This document shows, piece by piece, positions 1-5,674 of a stretch of 9,261 nucleotides of DNA. The DNA is from Candidatus Altarchaeota archaeon (lineage in GTDB: Archaea; Altiarchaeota; Altiarchaeia; IMC4; DAOVSA01), in assembly GCA_030633635.1 (NCBI GenBank), contig DAOVSA010000015.1:1-9261 (forward strand), in the 5' to 3' direction. Made by a program: the position numbers and the translations under genes. The notes beneath the pieces were generated by a model. That model saw only the letters and a program-made list of their open reading frames with translations. It made no database searches and was not told the origin of the DNA. Each line of letters begins with the position of its first letter. Position 1 is the stretch's first letter.

Positions 1-359
1 TCCACATGAATCCTCTCATCATGGAATGTATAAACCGTTTTTGTAAGGTCAAAAAAATCGTTCACAATAATCAACTTATTCAATTTAATTCCCTCGTTGA
101 TCACCCCAACCGAGGATATCCCAATTATTCTTTTCACACCCAATTCATGAAGTGCGAAGATATTTCCATTAAAGTTTATGTTGTGGGGTGCCAGATCCTG
201 TTCTACTCCCTGGTGTCTGTTCAGGTATATCACCTTTTTATTACCGATTACCTTGGTATTGACCACTACCCTACCATAAGATGTCTCTACAATCTCCTCC
301 TCTGACTGAAATAATTCGCCTATGGCCCCACTTCCTATGACGCCAATTTCCTGTATCAT
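1..359 (-). CDS. MTAP/PNP-family nucleoside phosphorylase, N-terminal part (3' end outside window)
   Basis: The frame opens with ATG at 359-357 and stays open for 119 codons to the left edge, so only the N-terminal part is present. The translation follows the 5'-methylthioadenosine / methylthioinosine phosphorylase family: an N-terminal glycine-rich strand (IGVIGSGAIG), a TSYG segment, a LNRHQG motif matching the family RHG phosphate-site motif, then NINFNGNIFALHELGVKRII, SSVG and IIVNDFFDLTK, all in family order. The known reaction is phosphorolysis of methylthio-nucleosides from polyamine or SAM metabolism, in the cytoplasm. It is divergent: the usual GGSG/GGTG loop reads GSGA, and RHG carries an inserted Q. 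The substrate (MTA, MTI or another 6-oxopurine nucleoside) cannot be told. There is no clear Shine-Dalgarno site. It is transcribed divergently from the membrane protein gene at 513. Confidence 0.82.
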   Translation of the reverse strand, partial: MIQEIGVIGSGAIGELFQSEEEIVETSYGRVVVNTKVIGNKKVIYLNRHQGVEQDLAPHNINFNGNIFALHELGVKRIIGISSVGVINEGIKLNKLIIVNDFFDLTKTVYTFHDERIHV

Positions 360-369
360 ATAAATAATT

Positions 370-464
370 TGGTTAAAGAATAAGTTAAGTAGTTATGTGA
401 ATGGTTAAAGAATAAGTTGAGTAGTTAAGTGAATGGTTAAAGAATAATTAAGTAGTTATGTGAA
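370..464. repeat. Three tandem 32-bp direct repeats in a divergent intergenic region
   Basis: There are three head-to-tail units, 370-401, 402-433 and 434-464. Each begins TGGTTAAAGAATAA and ends AGTGAA or ATGTGAA. Unit 2 differs from unit 1 by two substitutions and unit 3 lacks one G. No spacers separate the units. The array fills most of the space between the starts of two divergently transcribed genes (359 minus, 513 plus), so it must lie in or next to both promoters. It could be a set of iterated regulator sites or simply a slippage-derived repeat; the sequence does not decide between these. Confidence 0.9.
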
Positions 465-500
465 TTCCAGACACAACAATTTCAGTACTAGAAAATGATA

Positions 501-508
501 AGGGGGGT
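501..508 (+). promoter_or_regulatory. Ribosome binding site (AGGGGGGT)
   Basis: A G-rich stretch ends four bases before the ATG at 513 and can pair, with a G-U or one mismatch, with the CCUCC end of archaeal 16S rRNA. It supports translation of the 141-residue membrane protein from this ATG. Confidence 0.6.
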
Positions 509-512
509 ATAA

Positions 513-938
513 ATGGCATCAGAGGAACTATACAGGAGAACAGGAGTTTACGAAAATAAAAGAGACATTAAGGGGTTTATCGGATTGCTCTTGATCACCG
601 TCGGGATTCTAATGGTTTTTTGGGTTTTTATGAACGTTTATACGATGTTTACCCATCCACAGGAACTGGAAGTTTTTAAGCAATTAGTGCCTGATGATCC
701 TGAACTAAGGTCGTTGGACATGGATGATAGAAAGATAATAATTCCAATAGTTATCTTTCATTTTATGGCATATGGCAGTAGCTGCCTTTTGTTATTGACT
801 GCAGGAATTATTTCCAGTGCTTTAGTTACAGGCGGCGTACATTTATTGCAGTCTGATTTTCAAAAACTGGAAGAAAAAATTGAGGATCTGAAAAATAAAA
901 TTGATGAAATAAAGGAAATAGCAACATCAAAGAAATGA
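513..938 (+). CDS. Hypothetical two-helix membrane protein with C-terminal coiled coil
   Basis: This 141-residue protein is not a family I recognise. A short basic N-terminus (about residues 1-19) precedes a first hydrophobic helix at about 21-46 (GFIGLLLITVGILMVFWVFM). An acidic, proline-containing loop follows (about 47-73), then a second hydrophobic segment at about 74-107 with small residues (GSSC, AGIISSALVTGG). The tail from about 114 to 137 is a charged heptad-like helix (LEEKIEDLKNKIDEIKEI) typical of a coiled coil. By the positive-inside rule both ends should be cytoplasmic and the acidic loop outside. The start is supported by a G-rich ribosome binding site. It stands alone, divergent from the phosphorylase gene and convergent with the tRNA-modification gene. 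It may self-assemble through the coil, but no function can be assigned. Confidence 0.8.
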   Translation: MASEELYRRTGVYENKRDIKGFIGLLLITVGILMVFWVFMNVYTMFTHPQELEVFKQLVPDDPELRSLDMDDRKIIIPIVIFHFMAYGSSCLLLLTAGIISSALVTGGVHLLQSDFQKLEEKIEDLKNKIDEIKEIATSKK

Positions 939-1078
939 TAAACAATGAAAGTTGTTGATAATAATAAGCAATAAAATTATGGATAAATATCTTTTTAACA
1001 CCTTTGCAGATCTTGTAAATCGCATTTGATCATTAATCTGGAGAAAATATAGAGCAGCTTTACATTTTTGATATCCTG
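939..1078. other. Convergent intergenic spacer
   Basis: AT-rich spacer between the ends of the membrane protein gene (plus) and the methylthiotransferase gene (minus). It contains a TCTTTTTAA tract near 989-997 that could serve as a T-rich archaeal termination site for the plus-strand gene. No stable GC hairpin, tRNA or small gene is visible. Confidence 0.4.
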
Positions 1079-2335
1079 TTAGTTTATCCTCCCTCTAAGA
1101 TCATAATAGGTTGCGTCTGTGATCTCTACATCCACGAACTCTCCAAGTAAATCCCCCCCAGATTTCAGAATTATCGGTTTATACGCAAGATTCCTGCCGC
1201 AAAAATCCCTTTTCGTATCAGAGATCAGGACTTTTCCAGTCCAGCCGATCCATTTTTTGTTTCTATCCATGCCGATTTTTCTGAAGACTTCATTCATTTT
1301 TCTTGATCTTTCTTTTGTAGTTCTGCCATGAAGTGGCTTTAGTTTACTTGCCTTGGTTCCCGGACGCGCCCAAAATCTTGAAATATTTACTATATCTGGT
1401 TTTATTTCATTAATCAGATCCACCGTGCGATTAAATGCCCTGATATCCTCTGTTGGAAACCCAACTATGACGTCAGTTGCCAGAGTTACATCGAATTCCT
1501 CTCTGAATTTCCTCACAACCGTTTTAAAATCATCAACTCCATATCCTCGATTCATATCCCTCAAGACCTGATCGTCCCCGCTTTGGACCGGAATGTGCAG
1601 GAATTTATAGATTTTTTCATCTTTATAAACTCCAATAAGTTCATCCAGCAGATTTATGGCGTGTTTTGGATTCATCATTCCAACCCTGATCCTGAAATCT
1701 CCATCTACCCTGGTTATCTTTCCCAATAGTTCGGCAAGATTTGTACCGGAATCCATGCCATATGCACAGGTATCCTGTGTGGTGATCCATATCTCTCTTA
1801 TTCCATGGGTTAAGGCGCGTTTAACTTGTTTTAAAATTGAATCTATTGGATAAGACCTGAGTTTTCCTCTCGCCATTTTGATCTGGCAGTAACTACAATT
1901 CCCAAGACAACCCTCGGCGATTGGAATTATCTCCACAACAGGATTAATTCTCACCTTCGGAGCACATACCTTTTCCTTCTCATTGGTTCGTATCTTAACA
2001 AGTCTTCCATCATTAATGGTCTCTTCTACGGCATCAACCACGTCAAAGACATTGATTCCAATAAAGGAGAACGTGGGAAAATCATCTATGATCCATGGCA
2101 TTGCGGCAGGTAAACAACCAGAAACTATCACCTTCTTTTTAGAACTTTTTAATTCATTCAACCTTTTCAGGATCTTTCTTTCCGTTGGTGTCTTGACTAT
2201 GCATGTGTTTACGATAAGTATATCCGCATCATCCGGGCACGAATTTAAGAATCCCTTCTCCTCAAGTAAACCAGCGATTATCTCAGAATCAGCTTTGTTC
2301 ATAGCACAGCCGTATGTTTCTATCGATATTCTCAT
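1079..2335 (-). CDS. tRNA N6-threonylcarbamoyladenosine (t6A) methylthiotransferase, archaeal MiaB-like/CDKAL1 type
   Basis: This is a 418-residue radical-SAM methylthiotransferase of full family length. The N-terminal UPF0004 domain carries the three cysteines for the auxiliary 4Fe-4S cluster: C10 (ETYGCAMN), C45 (NTCIVKTPTE) and C74 (SGCLP). The radical-SAM CX3CX2C motif is C143, C147, C150 (EGCLGNCSYC), followed by the core with PVQSGDD and FPTE segments. A TRAM RNA-binding domain occupies about 360-418. The family converts t6A to ms2t6A at position 37 of tRNAs reading ANN codons. The short N-terminal MRISIETYGCAMN and the NTCIVKTPTE signature favour the archaeal/eukaryotic e-MtaB group over bacterial MiaB or RimO. 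The ATG at 2335 lies 8 bp after the stop of the upstream exported-protein gene, so the two are probably co-transcribed. No strong Shine-Dalgarno site is seen. Confidence 0.93.
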   Translation of the reverse strand: MRISIETYGCAMNKADSEIIAGLLEEKGFLNSCPDDADILIVNTCIVKTPTERKILKRLNELKSSKKKVIVSGCLPAAMPWIIDDFPTFSFIGINVFDVVDAVEETINDGRLVKIRTNEKEKVCAPKVRINPVVEIIPIAEGCLGNCSYCQIKMARGKLRSYPIDSILKQVKRALTHGIREIWITTQDTCAYGMDSGTNLAELLGKITRVDGDFRIRVGMMNPKHAINLLDELIGVYKDEKIYKFLHIPVQSGDDQVLRDMNRGYGVDDFKTVVRKFREEFDVTLATDVIVGFPTEDIRAFNRTVDLINEIKPDIVNISRFWARPGTKASKLKPLHGRTTKERSRKMNEVFRKIGMDRNKKWIGWTGKVLISDTKRDFCGRNLAYKPIILKSGGDLLGEFVDVEITDATYYDLRGRIN

Positions 2336-2343
2336 TTAGCAGA

Positions 2344-2859
2344 TCAATCAACTGTCAAACGAACTTGATTTGTTATATTCATTCCCCCGGATCTCACAAA
2401 CACATCGATGATATACGTTCCCTTGAGGGCATTATCCAGCACTCTAACCCGAAATCCAACTTTTCTATCCCCCTCCGGCCTCATCGTTATATTCAATTGC
2501 TCGATTCGACTTCCGTCATTTGTAATGTTAGCGTCTCCATCGTTTTCGTGCATAAACTCCATACTGGGTGGCGTGGTGGGGGGTGTTGTGGCTCCAATAT
2601 CAACGATCAGATCATTTTCCCCCATGTTTTTTACGTCTACCCATATAGTACTTACTACACTACCTGTGTCAGCATTCAGATTTATGCGTTTTGGATCTGC
2701 CCATGATCTTACACAGATATCTCCATACATTTCACACCCATTAGAAATCAAACTGGGTACTACTAAATAGAGTATTATGCCCACAGCACAGATTAAGAAA
2801 ATAATAACCAATATTCGTTCCCATCTCAACCTTAAGAGAACACTTCGTATTTTATCCAT
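2344..2859 (-). CDS. Hypothetical membrane-anchored extracytoplasmic protein (beta-sandwich-like domain)
   Basis: A 171-residue protein with a basic N-terminus (RSVLLRLRWER) and one strong hydrophobic helix at about 15-38. It has no obvious signal-peptidase site, so it is probably a signal anchor with the rest outside the cell. The exterior part (about 41-171) is rich in alternating beta-strand patterns and resembles NEW3/CARDB-like Ig folds in general character (VDVKNMGENDLIVDIG, GFRVRVLDNALKGTYIIDVFV); this is a resemblance, not a family match. C42 and C49 could form a disulfide, and three N-I-T sequons (N111, N123, N161) fit archaeal N-glycosylation. A TTPPTTPPS linker at about 91-99 comes from a G-rich plus-strand tract. 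It is the first gene of a probable operon with the methylthiotransferase. Function unknown. Confidence 0.8.
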   Translation of the reverse strand: MDKIRSVLLRLRWERILVIIFLICAVGIILYLVVPSLISNGCEMYGDICVRSWADPKRINLNADTGSVVSTIWVDVKNMGENDLIVDIGATTPPTTPPSMEFMHENDGDANITNDGSRIEQLNITMRPEGDRKVGFRVRVLDNALKGTYIIDVFVRSGGMNITNQVRLTVD

Positions 2860-2910
2860 TTTCCAATTGCCTTTTCTGGTATTCTCGTCATATTAAATTA
2901 GAATTAGGGG

Positions 2911-2930
2911 ATATAAGATAATAAATATGA
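2911..2930 (-). promoter_or_regulatory. Candidate TATA region for the exported-protein/methylthiotransferase operon
   Basis: Read on the minus strand this stretch is TCATATTTATTATCTTATAT, containing two overlapping archaeal TATA-box-like elements about 52-71 bases upstream of the ATG at 2859. Position and composition are suitable, but no transcription start can be seen from sequence. Confidence 0.4.
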
Positions 2931-2939
2931 ACTAGTTCA
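2928..2939. promoter_or_regulatory. Perfect 12-bp palindrome, candidate operator
   Basis: TGAACTAGTTCA is a perfect palindrome. It touches the upstream side of the TATA-like region of the minus-strand operon starting at 2859, where a bound protein could block or recruit TBP/TFB. The regulator is unknown. Confidence 0.4.
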
Positions 2940-2997
2940 ATTATTTTAACTCAGTTTTAATATTTTAGGTGATTATCGGTTTCCTTCCCAGTTTTTG

Positions 2998-3013
2998 AAT
3001 GCATGATTGCATT
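2998..3013. repeat. Short inverted repeat AATGCA-TGAT-TGCATT
   Basis: Two perfect 6-bp arms around a 4-base spacer lie about midway between the end of the PIN/ATPase gene (3130) and the start of the exported-protein gene (2859). It may be a regulator site or a weak RNA hairpin after the ATPase gene. The rest of 2860-3129 holds no gene that I can support. Confidence 0.35.
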
Positions 3014-3129
3014 ACATAACTGGTAAAAATGATTAAAAATTTGGCGGCCAATATTTTAAGAGGTCGAAAGTGCGTTTACTGTGGTAATTATGGTCTAATT
3101 GAAAAATTGAATATGAGAAATATATGGGT

Positions 3130-4683
3130 TTACCTGATCTTTATTCTTTTCCCATACTGGATCGCATCAATCAAAGCTTTGCCGGCATTTGACGTACGTC
3201 TCACCCTTATTTTACCGTATTTACTGACTTTTGATGTGATTATGTACTCGTTATCCACAAATACCTTTGCATATCGTCCTCTAAATTCCTTCACACCAAG
3301 TATTATGTGCTTTTTAGACTTGGTTATTTCAAATTCTTCCTCTTTTTCAACTCCGCTATCTTCTACCGGAATAACCACGATTTCTTCCCCGTAGGAATAA
3401 AGTTCATACTCCGGTGATTGTGTATCGAAATCTCTTACCTCTATAACCGGGCGGGCCAGATCTGCTTCTATCATACCATAAGGTACCTTTACAGTCATTT
3501 TAAGTTCGTATACCTTATGGATCTTGCCTGCCAGTATAAAGATTACGGTATCCACGACCTGCGGTATAATGCCCAGATCAACCCTCCCTATGAGTCTCTG
3601 GATTGCATCTATTGCCCTGCTTGCGTGGGTCACCCCGACCATTCCAACACCTGCCAGTCTCATGTCTGCAAAGATTCTGAAATCATGGGTTTTTCTTAGT
3701 TCATCATAAATCGTGTAATCAGGTCTGACCAATAGCAAAACATCCCCTGTTTTTTCCATGGAACCTTCCAGGGCACCATATTGGGTTATCTCATCACTAA
3801 CCTGTAAGTCGCGGGGATGTTCCATTGTCTTTATTATCTTTCCATTGCTATGATAAAACTCTGCCAGTGCCTGAACAAATGTTGTTTTTCCTGTTCCAGG
3901 AGGCCCGGCAACAAACACCCCTTCAGCCCGCTCTTCCAGTCTGTTTAGTAACTTATCCGAGAGTTTATAATCCGTTAAGTTGGTTTTTACAATAGGTCTG
4001 ACTGCTGTGATTTCTAAACCATCGCTAAATGGCGGCCTGGCAATAACCACGCGATATTGACCCAATTGCAGGACCGTGGCACCTTTTCTTTCCAGTTCTA
4101 TGGATGCAAGTGGTGTGGATCTCGCGTATTCAATGAGTTCTCTGGCATATTGATTCAGTAGATCCCTAGAAACCACGTTGCCTATTTTAACCAGTTCAAA
4201 TCTGCCCACGCTTCCCTTTTTGGCGAAAATTGGTGTATTTTCCTTTAAATGCACAGACATTGTCGTATCATCGAATAAATCAAAAATTTGGGGTTTAATT
4301 ACCTTTACTTTCGGCTCGATATACCGGACATTAATACCCCGCACCATAGCGATTTCCGCCTGTACTTTATCACTGGTTATTAATATCGCATTATTCTCCT
4401 CTGCAACTGTCCTGATGATATCATCGATCCTTCCCGCGGTTGCGTATTTTATGTCTCTAAAACTTGGATGCTCGCCGACGAATTTTATGTCTGCTCCCTT
4501 TTCCTTCAACAATTTTAACTCATCCAGCCCATCAAAACCGGTTTCTCTTCCCTTGTTGGCCTGGTACTCAAGCTCTGATACCACCGCATTTGGAATAAGT
4601 ATCTCGACTTCTTCTTTTTCTTTCTCAATTACCTTGTTTATCCGCCCGTCTATTATGACGGATGTGTCTGGTACGATTTTCAT
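3130..4683 (-). CDS. PIN domain-VirB11-like ATPase-KH protein (archaeal PINA type)
   Basis: A 517-residue protein with three parts. The N-terminal PIN domain (about 1-125) has acidic residues in the expected places: D6 (VPDTSVI), E38 (SELEYQAN), D87/D88 and D105 (ITSDK). The ATPase of the type II/IV secretion superfamily (about 150-410) has a Walker A at 260-267 (GPPGTGKT), an acidic DYTIYDELR segment at 322-330 and a histidine-box-like GVTHAS (H353). A C-terminal KH-like nucleic-acid-binding region spans about 455-517. This arrangement is the archaeal PINA family; the Sulfolobus member is reported to be a hexameric Holliday-junction branch-migration helicase working with Hjc. The intact PIN residues leave nuclease activity possible. 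The gene is divergent from the nucleotidyltransferase gene, with a 74-bp gap carrying an inverted repeat. No clear Shine-Dalgarno site is present. Confidence 0.92.
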   Translation of the reverse strand: MKIVPDTSVIIDGRINKVIEKEKEEVEILIPNAVVSELEYQANKGRETGFDGLDELKLLKEKGADIKFVGEHPSFRDIKYATAGRIDDIIRTVAEENNAILITSDKVQAEIAMVRGINVRYIEPKVKVIKPQIFDLFDDTTMSVHLKENTPIFAKKGSVGRFELVKIGNVVSRDLLNQYARELIEYARSTPLASIELERKGATVLQLGQYRVVIARPPFSDGLEITAVRPIVKTNLTDYKLSDKLLNRLEERAEGVFVAGPPGTGKTTFVQALAEFYHSNGKIIKTMEHPRDLQVSDEITQYGALEGSMEKTGDVLLLVRPDYTIYDELRKTHDFRIFADMRLAGVGMVGVTHASRAIDAIQRLIGRVDLGIIPQVVDTVIFILAGKIHKVYELKMTVKVPYGMIEADLARPVIEVRDFDTQSPEYELYSYGEEIVVIPVEDSGVEKEEEFEITKSKKHIILGVKEFRGRYAKVFVDNEYIITSKVSKYGKIRVRRTSNAGKALIDAIQYGKRIKIR

Positions 4684-4710
4684 TTTTAATCTCTGTACGT
4701 ATACGAAATG

Positions 4711-4720
4711 ATTTATTTTA
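4711..4720 (+). promoter_or_regulatory. Candidate TATA box for the nucleotidyltransferase gene
   Basis: ATTTATTTTA begins 47 bases before the ATG at 4758. An archaeal start about 25 bases downstream would fall near 4740, inside the inverted repeat at 4726-4746. The same AT tract read on the minus strand could serve the divergent ATPase gene. Confidence 0.4.
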
Positions 4721-4725
4721 TTTGA

Positions 4726-4746
4726 AATCTAATTAAAGATTAGATT
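4726..4746. promoter_or_regulatory. 21-bp inverted repeat, candidate operator between divergent genes
   Basis: Two perfect 8-bp arms, AATCTAAT (4726-4733) and ATTAGATT (4739-4746), surround a 5-base spacer TAAAG. The repeat ends 11 bases before the ATG of the plus-strand gene and lies between its TATA-like tract and start codon. From the minus-strand gene's side it sits just upstream of the AT tract. Symmetry and position are typical of an operator. The gene directly downstream encodes a ribbon-helix-helix-like segment, a fold that binds such symmetric sites, so autoregulation is a reasonable inference. Confidence 0.55.
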
Positions 4747-4748
4747 AT

Positions 4749-4753
4749 AGGAA
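4749..4753 (+). promoter_or_regulatory. Ribosome binding site (AGGAA)
   Basis: AGGAA lies four bases before the ATG at 4758 and immediately after the inverted repeat. It supports the upstream start, so the N-terminal 44-residue segment is translated as part of the enzyme. Confidence 0.5.
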
Positions 4754-4757
4754 TAAA

Positions 4758-5597
4758 ATGAAAAGAACGAGCCTGGAAATAACGCTGAGAGATGATTTAA
4801 TCCAGAGAATGGACCAGATGATTGATGGTACCGGGATAAAGGATTATTCAGAAGCAGTAGAGATCTTAATCTCGAAGTCCTTGAACGCCAAGGATGTAAA
4901 AACCGCGTTTATCCTGGTCGGCGGCAAAGGAACCCGAATGAGGCCACTAACCTATGAAATTCCAAAATCCCTGATCCCGATTCAAGGGCGGCCATTACTC
5001 GAGCATCTGATCGATTTGTTAAGAAAATATGAAATTAGAGATCTTATATTTTCTATAGGGCATATGGGGGATCGGATAAAAGAATATTTTGGAAACGGAT
5101 CTAAATTTGGAGTTAAAATCAGATATGTCGAGGAGAAAACTGAACTGGGAACTGCAGGCCCGTTATTGCTTGCAAAAGATCTGTTAAAAGATAATTTTTT
5201 GATGTTTAACGGGGATGTACTGGCAGATATTGATTTGTACGATTTTATAACATTCCATCGTGAAAACGAGGGTGTGGTAAGCGTTGCATTAACTCCTGTT
5301 GATGACCCATCAGGGTTTGGAGTAGCAAAACTTGAAGGAAACAGGATTTTTGAGTTTATAGAGAAGCCAAAAAAGGGTACGGAGCCATCAAACCTGATAA
5401 ATGCCGGGGTCTATATCTGCAGACCAGAGATACTTGAGTATATTCCAGAAGGTCGTGCAATGATAGAAACTGATGTGTTTCCAAAACTCGCAGAGGAGGG
5501 AAAATTATACGGATTCAAATTTGAAAGACAGTGGTTTGATACAGGAACGCACGATGCATACGAGCGAGCGATACATGAGTGGAAGGGTGTAGATTAA
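4758..5597 (+). CDS. Sugar-1-phosphate nucleotidyltransferase with N-terminal ribbon-helix-helix-like domain
   Basis: A 279-residue protein in two parts. Residues 1-44 have the pattern of a ribbon-helix-helix (CopG/Arc-type) DNA-binding unit: a short strand (SLEITL), helix A (RDDLIQRMDQMI), a turn (GTGIKDY), and helix B beginning SEAVEILISKSL. Residues 48-279 form a complete GlmU-N/RmlA/ManC-type nucleotidyltransferase: the NTP loop GGKGTRMRPLTYEIPK (55-70), GTAGP (131-135), the metal-binding NGD with D153, FIEKP (200-204), NAGVYI (215-220), and a second metal aspartate in WFDTGTHDAY (D261). It lacks the left-handed beta-helix tail of bifunctional enzymes. The family makes NDP-sugars for glycan and glycolipid synthesis from a sugar-1-phosphate and NTP; GDP-mannose and dTDP/UDP-glucose types cannot be separated here. 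Neighbours give no glycan cluster. The N-terminal part could instead be an oligomerisation element. Confidence 0.88.
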   Translation: MKRTSLEITLRDDLIQRMDQMIDGTGIKDYSEAVEILISKSLNAKDVKTAFILVGGKGTRMRPLTYEIPKSLIPIQGRPLLEHLIDLLRKYEIRDLIFSIGHMGDRIKEYFGNGSKFGVKIRYVEEKTELGTAGPLLLAKDLLKDNFLMFNGDVLADIDLYDFITFHRENEGVVSVALTPVDDPSGFGVAKLEGNRIFEFIEKPKKGTEPSNLINAGVYICRPEILEYIPEGRAMIETDVFPKLAEEGKLYGFKFERQWFDTGTHDAYERAIHEWKGVD

Positions 5598-5674
5598 GTT
5601 AATTTGGGTTTAAGTTAAATTTGTATAAAAAATATCGTTTATACCATCTAAGGAATCATTAAACAACATTGCAT
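5598..5674. other. Convergent intergenic spacer with direct and inverted repeats
   Basis: TAAGTTAATTTG (from the stop codon at 5595) recurs one base longer at 5611-5623. An inverted repeat GTATAAA (5623-5629) / TTTATAC (5638-5644) follows, with an 8-base loop. It lies between two convergent gene ends and may help termination, but the stem is AT-only apart from one G-C pair and weak. Confidence 0.35.

Noticed and set aside
6..305. Plus-strand 99-residue open frame at the left edge
   Set aside because: It is antisense to a clearly recognisable MTAP-family protein read on the minus strand from 359.
370..464. Possible CRISPR array
   Set aside because: The units abut directly with no spacers, and there are no cas genes nearby.
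939..1078. tRNA or small RNA gene in the convergent spacer
   Set aside because: No cloverleaf, T-loop motif or stable stem was found; the sequence is simply AT-rich.
2570..2600. G-rich plus-strand tract as a G-quadruplex or regulatory element
   Set aside because: It is explained by proline and threonine codons of a TTPPTTPPS linker on the minus strand, and the G runs are mostly only two bases long.
3029..3394. Plus-strand open frame starting in the intergenic gap, with a CVYCGNYG motif
   Set aside because: Two thirds of it runs antisense to the PIN/ATPase C-terminus, it has no ribosome binding site, and a lone CxxC is not enough to support a gene.
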